From: Anaerotignum sp.
GTDB taxonomy: Bacteria; Bacillota; Clostridia; Lachnospirales; Anaerotignaceae
Assembly (NCBI GenBank): GCA_020024265.1
Contig: JAHHTW010000005.1
Location: 1-64,000, forward strand
Direction: 5' to 3'
Length of the DNA stretch: 64,000 nucleotides
Under the pieces are notes generated by a model that was not told the origin of the DNA, searched no databases, and saw only the letters and a program-made list of their open reading frames with translations. A program made the translations under genes and the position numbers. Positions 44,012 to 53,300 of this stretch are shown piece by piece (position 1 is the stretch's first letter; every line of letters begins with the position of its first letter).

Positions 44012-45115
44012 ATGTATGAAACCATTTTAGAGCCAATCACATTGGGGCATTTGCAGTTGAAAAACAAAGTGGTATTTGCACCCACAACCATGGGCTTAAA
44101 AAAAGAAGCATATTTCAAAAAAATGGAAGATATTGCAAAAGGCGGTGTTTCTCTTATCATCATTGGTGATGTGGACGCCATGCCCTCACTGAAACCTTCT
44201 TTATACACAAAAAAAGGCATGGCAGATTACAAAGAACTGGTGGAGCGTATCCATGCACATGGTGCAAAGGTTTCTGCACAATTACATATGTCGGATACAA
44301 ATTTGAAAGCGATGATAAAATATATCCCTGCGGTATTGACCAAAAAAATCACAGAGGAAGAACTGCGTGTCATTGTAAACAAAGAAGCCAAACGTTATAT
44401 CAATCAAATGCCCATCAAAAAAGTACAGAAAATCATTGCAGGCTTTGGAGATGCCGCTTTGTTGATCGAGGCGGCAGGCTTTGATATGATACAAATACAT
44501 GGGGATCGTATGTGTGGCAGTTTCAGCTCTGCATTATTGAATGAAAGAGAAGATGTCTTTGGTGGTACATTGGAACATCGTATGAAATTTGCATTGGATT
44601 GTATTGCAGAAGTCAAAAAAGCAGTCCCCAATATGGCAATAGAATACAAATTGGCTGTGCGTCAGACAAATCCATGTTATGGAAAGGCAGGATTTACAGA
44701 GCAGGAATTGAAAGATGTTGTGTGGCGTTTGGAGAACGCAGGTGTGGATTGTTTTCATGTGGCATTGGCAAATCATGGAGAATTATCCGATACCATTCCA
44801 CCCAAGAATCACCCATATTTTTCAGAAGAAGGGTGTTTCTTGAAATTTTGCGATATGGTCAAATTGTATACCCAGCGACCGGTTTGTGGCGTGGGTGGGT
44901 TGACAAATCCCGATTATATCGAGCAACAATGCAAACAAGGGCGTATGGATTATGTTGCCATGAGCCGACAGTTGATAGCAGACCCCAACTGGGTACGAAA
45001 GGTAGAACGTGGAGAGGTGCAACAGATTTTCAAATGCTTGCGTTGTAATCAAAAATGTATAGGCGGTATGAAAGCACATCAAGGTGTGCATTGTATTTAT
45101 GAAGGAAGGAAGTAA
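44012..45115 (+). CDS. bilR: Bilirubin reductase, Old-Yellow-Enzyme family
   Basis: The 367-residue enzyme has the FMN TIM barrel of the NADH:flavin oxidoreductase family and a C-terminal 4Fe-4S motif, CLRCNQKC...HC, typical of 2,4-dienoyl-CoA-reductase-like members. It lacks the NAD(P)-binding domain of those enzymes. The decisive feature is HGDR (163-166) in place of the usual HGAH, as reported for the gut enzyme that reduces bilirubin to urobilinogen. A separate flavodoxin-like gene follows five bases on, in agreement with the split form. ATG 44012 follows AAAGGAG; upstream in-frame codons overlap bilQ. Expected reaction: stepwise reduction of bilirubin. Confidence 0.88.
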   Translation: MYETILEPITLGHLQLKNKVVFAPTTMGLKKEAYFKKMEDIAKGGVSLIIIGDVDAMPSLKPSLYTKKGMADYKELVERIHAHGAKVSAQLHMSDTNLKAMIKYIPAVLTKKITEEELRVIVNKEAKRYINQMPIKKVQKIIAGFGDAALLIEAAGFDMIQIHGDRMCGSFSSALLNEREDVFGGTLEHRMKFALDCIAEVKKAVPNMAIEYKLAVRQTNPCYGKAGFTEQELKDVVWRLENAGVDCFHVALANHGELSDTIPPKNHPYFSEEGCFLKFCDMVKLYTQRPVCGVGGLTNPDYIEQQCKQGRMDYVAMSRQLIADPNWVRKVERGEVQQIFKCLRCNQKCIGGMKAHQGVHCIYEGRK

Positions 45116-45120
45116 TCAAA

Positions 45121-45611
45121 TGCAATATGCGGTGGTATATTCCAGTAAAACAGGCAATACCCGTTTGCTGGCAGAACAAATTCAAAAACAAAAAGGCAGT
45201 GCAGCGTGTATCTATTTTGGTGAGCCAAGTACAAAGGCTTTGCAAGCAGATGTGTTATATGTCGGCTTTTGGACAGATCAAGGCAGTTGTGATGCACAGA
45301 CAAAGGCATTTTTAGCCAACATACATCAAAAAACAGTATATCTGTTTGGGACAGCAGGTTTTGGGCAGTCGAAATCTTATTTTGATAAAATTTTGCAAAA
45401 TGTTATGGCAGAGATACCAGAGGATAATGTGGTACATAGCGGATTTATGTGTCAGGGGAAAATGCCGCAGGCAGTACGCAAACGCTACAAAACCATGCTG
45501 GAACAAAATCCGAATGATACAAAAGCAAAGATGTTGCTGGATAATTTTGATATGGCGTTGACACACCCAGATGCAACAGATTTACAACAACTCAAAGATT
45601 GGTTACTTTGA
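45121..45611 (+). CDS. bilS: Flavodoxin-like electron partner of the bilirubin reductase
   Basis: The 163-residue flavodoxin-domain protein has the FMN phosphate loop SSKTGNT near residue 8 (YAVVYSSKTGNTRLLAEQ), VGFWTDQGSCDAQTKAFL and LFGTAGFGQS for the isoalloxazine loops. It is somewhat longer than a plain flavodoxin, with an added helical C-terminus. It begins five bases after bilR. In other gut Clostridia bilS-type genes sit beside bilR forms that lack an NAD(P) domain, so it probably feeds electrons to BilR. The reductant for BilS is not seen. Confidence 0.85.
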
Positions 45612-46424
45612 ACATGGACTATGAAGAAAAGTCCGAAAATAAGATCTTCTATGCTCATGATAAAACGATAATATGTTGAGTATGAGTATCGTTATTGGAT
45701 TATATAAAACGCAATACTTTTTTGGAAAAATAACTCTACACCATAAAACAACCGGCTTCATCAGGCATACTTTTTGTCTAGGTAAGATGGTATGAGTGGT
45801 CCAAAAAGTATGACGTGTGCTGAAAAGAACAAAAATTAGGTGTTTATCGGACTTTTTGAGCCTGAAAAAAGCAGGATTTTTTTATACATGACATGCCAAA
45901 TGTAATCAAAAAAACAAATTTGAGGCGATGAGAAAGCAAAAATCTTATCGCCTTTTTTGTGCTCAAAGATTAGAAAAAACTGTATTTGAAAATGATGACT
46001 ATTTTTTGAAAAAAGCTTAAAAAGTTGCTAAAAACATAAAAATTAAGAAAGAAAGATATTGGAAGTACTTAGACATTTTCGATGTTTCATTTTATATAAA
46101 GACGATGGACAATAAGAGATGAAATGCCGTATAATAATAACGATGAAAAGTAGTTTTTGTGGATTAATCTGTTGTTATTGCGATAGTTTTTTCGCAGATT
46201 TTAGGGTATTGGAGTGGAAGATGTTTTACAATGGACAAATAATTTTGTTTGATATAGTAGACTGTTGAGTAGGAGTATCCGTTTAATATTTATTTGTAAA
46301 AGAGTGAACGGGGTAGTTTGCACTGTACCTGTGAAGCTGAATTTCTGTCCGTTCTTGCTTTGAACGAAGATGGTTGCGTGTTTTCTTCTCTGGCATAAAA
46401 ATGTCCTCTTTTTCTGAAAATAGG
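45612..46424 (+). other. Long gene-poor gap after the bil operon
   Basis: A terminator, GGCGATGAGA/TCTTATCGCC with a T6 run, lies at 45925-45957. Before it, CATACTTTTTG (45766-45776) and CAAAAAGTATG (45802-45812) form an 11-bp inverted repeat. The remainder is AT-rich and holds no convincing gene. The start of the accessory island probably lies here. Confidence 0.5.
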
Positions 46425-46426
46425 GA

Positions 46427-46460
46427 TAAAAAAAGACCGCTGACTTTTCACACAGCGGTG
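46427..46460 (-). terminator. Reverse-strand terminator after the lipoprotein gene
   Basis: On the minus strand CCGCTG...CAGCGG forms a stem, followed by TCTTTTTTTATC. Confidence 0.75.
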
Positions 46461-46512
46461 TAGATCAACGGTCTGATATTCCGTATTTAGTTTTACAATT
46501 TTTTTACAGTCA

Positions 46513-47016
46513 TTAAGTATCAAGTTTGCAGAAATATAAAGTATTTGTATCCGTGTCATATAGCCCTAAAGTAAAGTTAAAAGAAAGCCTATGCAAAATA
46601 TCCGCCCCTGATGATTTGTCATTTTCAATTTGCCTATCAATCAATAAATAGTAGCCGTTTTCAATTTTCGGAATTAAGGCATTTCCATTGTTATCGTTCA
46701 AATATGGTCCAATAGAGCTCGTTTCATCTGAAACTCCATAAACCAATGTTTCGACAGTCTCATCAAGGGGAAATGATTTCCAAGATGAATGAGATTTGAT
46801 TTCTTCTACAACTGTATCGTTGTTGAAACTAAGAACAACACAAGAGGTTCCATCTCCATTTCCGCTATGGGTATCATACTTTGAAATTTCTTCTCCACTG
46901 GATACATCAATTCCAAGTTCTTTATACACTGTATCTTGTGCAGTTTTTGAACCACAGGCAGTTAACATAAAAATTGAAAGAAGAAAAATAACGGTACTTG
47001 ACAATATCCTTTTCAT
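46513..47016 (-). CDS. Small lipoprotein of unknown function
   Basis: The 167-residue product starts at 47016 after AAAGGAG on the reverse strand. A longer in-frame start exists but adds only a basic stretch without a site. A lipoprotein signal ends in MLTACGSK. The mature part is polar, with SGNGDGTSCVVLSF and a conserved-looking LHRLSFNFTLGLYD near the end. No family is recognised. It lies in the accessory island next to other reverse-strand genes and a tnpV remnant, so it may be mobile-element cargo. Confidence 0.75.
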   Translation of the reverse strand: MKRILSSTVIFLLSIFMLTACGSKTAQDTVYKELGIDVSSGEEISKYDTHSGNGDGTSCVVLSFNNDTVVEEIKSHSSWKSFPLDETVETLVYGVSDETSSIGPYLNDNNGNALIPKIENGYYLLIDRQIENDKSSGADILHRLSFNFTLGLYDTDTNTLYFCKLDT

Positions 47017-47039
47017 AATTACGCTCCTTTCTATATGAT

Positions 47040-47280
47040 TGTATTTATACTTGCGGCTTGTTGGCGGCGGACAGTTCTTAAAACTGTATATGGACAACGA
47101 GTTCATATGAGATAGCCACATAAGCGGCGAAAGGGGGTAGCCACCTTGTCGGAACAAAGTGACAGAGCATTCTCGGTCTTTGCCACTGACAGAGAATGAA
47201 GCTCCGCAGGACGCGCGAATACTGCCGACAGGAAAGTATAGAAGTGCGCTCTTAGAGTTCTAAGGGATTATTCCGTCCCA
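47040..47280. other. Relatively G+C-rich relic between island genes
   Basis: The base composition changes here (runs such as GGCGGCGGAC, GCGGCGAAAGGGGG and CCGCAGGACGCGCG), unlike the flanking AT-rich DNA. There is no open gene. A hairpin, ACAGTTCTTAAAACTGT, lies near 47070. I read it as a remnant of acquired DNA. Confidence 0.4.
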
Positions 47281-47346
47281 TAGAACAGAAAGATATTTGC
47301 CAACAACTGCGACACACCATATTTCTTCAAGTTACTCACCCTGATG

Positions 47347-47769
47347 TCATTCTTCAGTTTCATATATAATATCGCCGGTAAAGTACATCGAGAGTGACAT
47401 TTGAAATAACTCGTCTTTTTGAGGAGAACGCAGATAGCCAATATATTCCACTTGATTGAACCCATACAGTTCATCTAAAATTTCAAAGTAATACTCGGCA
47501 TACTTCTCAACGAAATCTTTCAATGACATTTTTGTGCCTTCAAAATCGCCATATTTCCCCAATTCGCTTAATAGCAAAACACAAGCACAATCCATATCAA
47601 CAGCTTCAATCGTAATATGTCCATCTACTTGTGGATAAGGAGCTTTGGTGCTAACATATCCATAACTAAAGTCCAAATAAACGGAATCATTTCGGCAGGT
47701 AATCTTATGCACAACCATATCGTGCAAGCTATACGGAATATCTATGTGTTGCTTAAATCTCGTTATCAT
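47347..47769 (-). CDS. Conserved hypothetical protein, 140 residues
   Basis: A complete reverse-strand frame of 140 residues (MITRFKQHIDIPYSLHDMVV...). It has no signal peptide or membrane helix and a mildly acidic C-terminal half (KYAEYYFEILDELYG). The size and layout resemble small immunity-type proteins of Firmicutes, but I do not recognise a named family. It lies in the accessory island between a lipoprotein gene and an NTF2-like gene. Start codon 47769 has a poor ribosome site. Confidence 0.6.
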   Translation of the reverse strand: MITRFKQHIDIPYSLHDMVVHKITCRNDSVYLDFSYGYVSTKAPYPQVDGHITIEAVDMDCACVLLLSELGKYGDFEGTKMSLKDFVEKYAEYYFEILDELYGFNQVEYIGYLRSPQKDELFQMSLSMYFTGDIIYETEE

Positions 47770-47864
47770 TTTATTTCACAACCTTTTCACACCTATTCTT
47801 TATAATATATAAAGTTTACTCATATAACGCTGGTAGCTCATCTGTAAACACAAACACTGCTTCA

Positions 47865-48287
47865 TCAAAACCAGCTAACCTTTTCATCTCTAAATTCCGG
47901 AATATTACTGTTTTGATATGGATGATAATGATTAAGATTGCACCCAAATTCCTTTAAGGATTTGATTCGATCATCTTGTGTCCATTCGATTAAAGAAATC
48001 CCATCAAATTCTTCAATTTTTCCGTTATCCATTTTGTTTTTGAAGTACCATACCACAACAGTCCAGTCACCCTCATGAAAAAATTGTTTTGTATCCCATA
48101 CGAGAACTGTTCCACGAGTATTCCATTCCTCGAACCAGTGTTTTACTGTTTTCCGATCAGTATACTGAGGCCCCCAACTTTCTGTATAAATAATATCTTC
48201 GGTAAAAATATCATCTATTCCAAAATCTTGTTGTTTGATCCACATATCAAACCATAACTTGATAATTTGTTCTTTCTTATTATTCAT
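47865..48287 (-). CDS. NTF2/SnoaL-like domain protein
   Basis: The 140-residue protein has the SnoaL-like/NTF2 layout: an N-terminal helix pair (IIKLWFDMWIKQQD), DIFTEDIIYTESWG, VKHWFEEWNTRGTVLVWDTKQFFHEGDWTVVVWYF in part, and ISLIEWTQDDRIKSLKEF at the strand-rich end. The fold is a small cone that binds hydrophobic ligands; some members are enzymes. The specific role is unknown. A GAGGTG site precedes the start at 48287. It stands alone on the reverse strand of the island. Confidence 0.8.
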   Translation of the reverse strand: MNNKKEQIIKLWFDMWIKQQDFGIDDIFTEDIIYTESWGPQYTDRKTVKHWFEEWNTRGTVLVWDTKQFFHEGDWTVVVWYFKNKMDNGKIEEFDGISLIEWTQDDRIKSLKEFGCNLNHYHPYQNSNIPEFRDEKVSWF

Positions 48288-48439
48288 GAAACACCTCTAT
48301 AATATGAAATTTTCCTCTACTTTACTATGATAAATTTTAACATAAGCATGTAAATAAATCTACAACTGAACGATGGAACCACACAAACAAAATCTGCTCA
48401 GGCAGTCTCTTTCCAAACATAAATCAACTCTGCCTTGAT

Positions 48440-48740
48440 GATTTCCTTTGTCTGGTTGCAGATGGGAGTTTATGGACTGCACCCCCAACATCTGATTTTG
48501 GGCTTTCATGACTTCAGTCACATCCTCAGCTTTCATCATCTGCTGGATAATCAAGTTTAGCCTTTCTGTCACCTGTTCATTCAGAACGGCAAGGATGGAG
48601 TTTGTCCGACAAAAGCAGGTCATTGTAGAGCATGGAGCGATACTGTTTGAAGTAGGTTTTGTACAACTGTCTCCAGCGACCAAAGGGACGGGTATAACTG
48701 CTCAAATACATGAAGTACTTCTGGGGGGAATAAATGGTCT
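48440..48740 (-). pseudogene. tnpV-like transposon protein remnant
   Basis: On the minus strand, one frame reads PFGRWRQLYKTYFKQYRSML then YNDLLLSDKL, and continues in a different frame as NEQVTERLNLIIQQMMKAED and KAQNQMLGVQSINS. This is the characteristic sequence of TnpV proteins carried by Clostridia transposons. A frameshift and stops break the gene. It marks past insertion of a mobile element. Confidence 0.75.
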
Positions 48741-48746
48741 GCAACA

Positions 48747-49073
48747 AAAACAAGTAATCAAGATATGCTTGATACAGCATCCAATCATTTGGATATTGAT
48801 GACAAATGCTTATCCAGCGTTCAATCTGATATTCAGATCGACTATTTGGAAATGGAAGAAGTTGAGGATTGGATGGAACAGCAACGCAGTCAAAATCAAA
48901 AGTTCGCTGATAGGAAGAACAAATCCTTCTTTTACAAAGATGACAATGGAAACTATGTGAGTCGTGCATGGATGCAGGAAGATGTATATAGTTTGTATAA
49001 AAACTGGCAGGAACAATTTGCTATGATGAATGAAAGAAGGGTATTACTTTACCAAATGAATGTCTCTAACTAA
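48747..49073 (+). pseudogene. Fragment of an unidentified protein
   Basis: An open stretch (ATG 48765 to 49073, about 102 residues, running on upstream in frame) reads like real protein: VEDWMEQQRSQNQKFADRK and AWMQEDVYSLYKNWQEQF. It has no ribosome site and lies between mobile-element remnants. No family is recognised. I treat it as a relic. Confidence 0.45.
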
Positions 49074-49239
49074 TGGTGGCATCATTGCGGGTGCGCTTCA
49101 TCTTGAAACATGGAATGAGAAACCGGCTTCCGCTTCTGGTTCGACAATCATTTCGCTACTTGATGGTTCAACGGTAAATTTGGGGCATTTTGATGCATCA
49201 GAATACCCAACGGGCAAAGAAAAATATGCACTGGGACTG

Positions 49240-49730
49240 GTACTGCAGTTTCACTACCCCAGAACTTCTGGAGAACTCGGAACAGCCAGATTTCAGCTTT
49301 GAGAAATTTGAGCAGATGTATTACTACGAGCATTGCTCTGACCATGTAGATGCCCCGAACACCCGAAACGGGAATACCCGTCATATCGAGCCAAACCGTA
49401 CGGTGGGGGATCTCTTGAAAAACAACCAGACCTGTCCAGAGAAAAGTATCTACCAGATCGGCACCATAGAAGAATCTGTATCGCCGAAAACGCTGTCTCT
49501 CATCGTTAGCGAATTTTATGAGGAGTTTGAATGGGCACTTCGCTTCTCAAATTCACATTTTGGATTTGACACTGTATTTGGAGGGGGTACACCCCATATC
49601 CATGAACGTCATGTGTTTGACTGCAAGAACTGATATGGAGAGCTATGACCCAAGCAGGAAAAGGAACTGGAAGAACTGGGAATCTCCAGACAAGCCAAAA
49701 GGTAAAAACAACAGATGTAAGCATGGGGGA
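49240..49730 (+). pseudogene. Degraded mobilisation relaxase (Pre/Mob-like)
   Basis: Several frames together read FEQMYYYEHCSDHVDAPNTR, TCPEKSIYQIGTIEESVSP, GGGTPHIHERHVFDCKN and, after a stop, YGELWPKQEKELEELGIS. TPHIHERH matches the three-His metal motif of MobV/Pre-type relaxases, with PxQEKxLExLGI after it. Stops and frameshifts show it is dead. It identifies the region as a former integrative or mobilisable element. Confidence 0.7.
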
Positions 49731-50290
49731 CATCCAGAGGATGCCCTTTTTGCCTGTGTATGCTTTGAAATCAATTTCAATATCCTCAAGCCCTAAATCA
49801 GAGAAGCATACGCTAAAAATTCTACCAATATCCCGTATCTGATATTCAACAAGAATACCATTAAATTCACGAGCATCAATTTCATTGATATGATTATGCA
49901 TAAAATCATTGATTAATAGAATAAGACAGTACGTTCTGATTTTATCTTTCTATAAAAACAGCAACTTTATTAAATCAATTGTCCCTGCGTTTCGGGTTCA
50001 TTTTCGTTTTTTCATGTGGTCAATTCAGGATTCTGGCGCTTTGGGGGTTGAATATTGCCGAGCTTCAAGGGGTATTATGTAAATCCTAGAAGGAAAGCAG
50101 TTTCCAATGACTGGAAATCCGAGGTGAAATTCTGTATTTCTTTCTAAAATGTTTTGTGCTATAATAAAAAAGTAGCTGAAATACTGAATTTTCGTTTTTT
50201 GCTCCCCAGAATGGGGAAAGCAGGGCTTATGTCTCTGCGATCTATTTCGAAGAAGCATATATTCGCAGTTCGGTCATTAGAGTTAGAAAA
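49731..50290. other. Scarred junction upstream of the protease gene
   Basis: A reverse-strand fragment (49901 to about 49720) begins MHNHINEIDAREFNGILV and runs into the relaxase remnant; its family is unknown. The rest, to AGGAGG at 50291, is non-coding and leads into the protease gene. No clear promoter was assigned. Confidence 0.4.
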
Positions 50291-50302
50291 AGGAGGATGA
50301 CA

Positions 50303-53300
50303 ATGAAGTTTAGAGGCATATCTCGATGTATATGCACTGGACTCTCTCTGGTACTTGCCTTCCCTCTGGGTGGACTACCCACATATGCGGCAAGTCCTGT
50401 GGAGGAGGTGCATACCATTGCGAGCGCCAACCAAAGCGCATGGGATGCGTTGAAAGAAGAACTGTCCCGAAACGGGAATCCTGTCACGCGCTATATCAAT
50501 CAGGATGATCACAAGGAAAAAACCATCCTTTGGGTAAAGGGGATCAACCCACCCTCTATGGAGGACAGCGATAGTCCGTTTGTGCGTCAGGAAAAGACCT
50601 ATGGAAATGTGACCTATATCACCTATGAGGCACCATATCTTCCAAACAATCACTGGTACGATGTGAACAAGTCAGGCGGAGCGGATGCGTTCCTGTGCTT
50701 TGCCGCCACTGCCTCCAATAGCCTGCACTGGTGGTTAGAGCAGAATGAGAACTATATCCGCCAATATCTGGAAAAACGCCCAGACGATCAAAAGAAGCAG
50801 AGGATAGAGGGGTTTCTCAACTCCTTTGCGAACCAATATTCCAGCAAAGTCTTTCAGCATTATATTGACCAATTCGGCAATCGAAAAAATGGATACTGGT
50901 CTGACCTCTTGCTGGACAACTTTATCAATGGGTACCCCTATAAAGAAAATGGTGGCACCAATGACCCTGAGTTTGACGGCCCTGCGCTGGAGCAAAGCAA
51001 GCCGAACCCCTACTCTGGATTTTTCTTTGATGTCTTTGGCCGCCATACGCTGGCTAGCCGTCACTATGTTGGATCCTATGACAATATCAGCAATGACATC
51101 AAGAATGCCTTGCTGGATGGCAAGATTGTCATGGTAAGCTATGCCACAGGGGCAACCGCCCATATTGTTACCATGTGGGGGGCAGAATTTGATCTCAACG
51201 GCAAGATCAGCGCAGTGTATCTTTCTGATTCGGATGATCCTAAAGAGATTGGCATGTTCCGTTATCGGGTGGTCCCAAACGGAAGCCGTACGCTGCTCAC
51301 AACGGATGTGGCTGGAAAGCAGGGCAGTCAGATCGACGCCTTGGTTACCCTTTCTCAGGGAAAGGAGTACTGGGAGAAATATTTGAATACTACCACATAT
51401 CCCCTGACACTCACATGGGGTAAGACAGAATTTACCTATAATGGCACCCCGCAGAAGCCAGACCTTACCTTCTTTGGAGTGCAGGAAAATGACGATGTCC
51501 AAGTTTCCTCTGTTGGGGCTCAAACCGCTGCTGGAACCTATACCGCTACCGCAACCATCCAAGGGAGGGATGAAAAAAAATACAAGCTGCCCTCTAACAA
51601 TACCCAGCAATTTACCATCAGCGAAGCCAATGTGGGGATAGAGGTTACATATAATCTGGAGGAGCTGGAGACCAATAATGTTATCACACTGCTTGCAAAT
51701 GTGACAGGCATCAATGGAGAGATTCCCAATGGTACAGTTTCCTTTCTGGAAAATGAAAGAACACTGGGACAGGTAGAGCTGCAAAATGGAACCGGAAAAT
51801 TCCGTTGGGAAAATCCCGATTCATGTTCATATCAGATTACAGCCGTATTTTCACCAGCAAAAGATGAGATCTCTAGGAACTACAAACGGACACAGAGCAA
51901 CCCTATTTCTGTGGAATGTCACAAAAAGGATCAGTTACCCCTGAGCTTTGGCCCAATTGATGCAAAAAGGTATGGAGATCCTAATTTCCGGCTTACCGCC
52001 ACTGGTGGAAGTGGCAATGGTGCAATCCTATACTCCAGTGACCAGCCGGATGTGATTTCGATTCAAGGGGACACAGCTCTCATTACAGGGGTAGGAATTG
52101 CCAATCTTACAGCCACCAAACAGGGAGATGCAATGTACAATAGTGTATCTGCCACTACAACGGTTCATGTGTCCAAGGGAGATGCGCCGAATATCATCTA
52201 TCCATCAGCAGCCAATTTGTCCTATGGGCAAACTTTGGCAGAAAGCACCTTTGTAGGAGGCAGTACGAATCTGGGACGGTTTGAATGGGAGAACCCGGAA
52301 TTGGTTCCTCATGTAGGCAGTACAGAGCAGAGAGTAAAATTCATCCCTAGCTCCTCTACTGAGCAGAATTATGAGCCGATTGAGGAGCGTATTGGAACGG
52401 TTAACGTCACAGTCCATAAGGCTGTTCCTCTTGTTTCACTGAGCGGTAGTACTGTAAATGACAACGGAACAGCTACCATTACACTGACCGCTTCCATTGG
52501 AAAGGTCGGACAGGGCGAGATGCCCCAAGCTGGTACAGTGACATTTGTGGATTGCACTGAGGATACAGATACAGAGATTCCAGAGGCATCCAACATTGCA
52601 GTCCAAAATGGAACCGCTGTCTATATTTGGACAAATGTACCCCAGGGACAGCATCGAATCAAGGCTGTATACAGCGGAGATGAAAACTATGATACAACTG
52701 CCAGCCCCATTGTAACCATAGATACTACAACCTCATCTGAGGATGTATATTCGATCTGTGTAGACACGGACGGAAATGGGGAAGCGTCTACAAGCCATGA
52801 CTCTGCAAGTCAGGGGACACAAATCACGCTGACTGCTACACCGAAGGAAGGCTTTCGGTTTAAGGAGTGGATCATTCTGGAAGGTCAGTTCACTCTGACA
52901 GATGACACCTTCACTATGCCGGATATGCCGGTATCCATCCGTGCAATCTTTGAAAAAAAGGATGACTCGTCCAATGGTGGCGACAATGGAGGAGATAACG
53001 GCGGTGGCAATGGAGGTTCTTCTGGCGGTGGAGGCTCTTCCGGTGGCGGAGGCTCTTCCGGCGGTGGAGGCTCTTCCGGTGGCGGAGGCTCTTCTGGCGG
53101 TGGCGGGAAACCAGATCCCCAGCAGAAGCCTACTCATGCCACAGAAACCGTAAAACAGTCTGACGGCACAGTGATCAAAACCACCCCAAATGAGGATGGT
53201 TCCAGTGTCATAGAAATGACAAGACCAGACGGCGTTTCTTCCATTACAAAGATCGATGCAGAGGGAAAGACAAATACCCAAGTATCTATCCCAGCCAATG

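Noticed and set aside
44012..45115. 2,4-dienoyl-CoA reductase
   Set aside because: It lacks the NAD(P)/FAD C-terminal domain and has HGDR with a MarR/flavodoxin context.
46290..46559. Minus-strand 89-residue frame overlapping the lipoprotein 3' end
   Set aside because: It overlaps a clear terminator and has no recognisable protein features.
50735..51784. Minus-strand frame opposite the protease
   Set aside because: Composition artefact of the protease gene; the plus-strand motifs are decisive.
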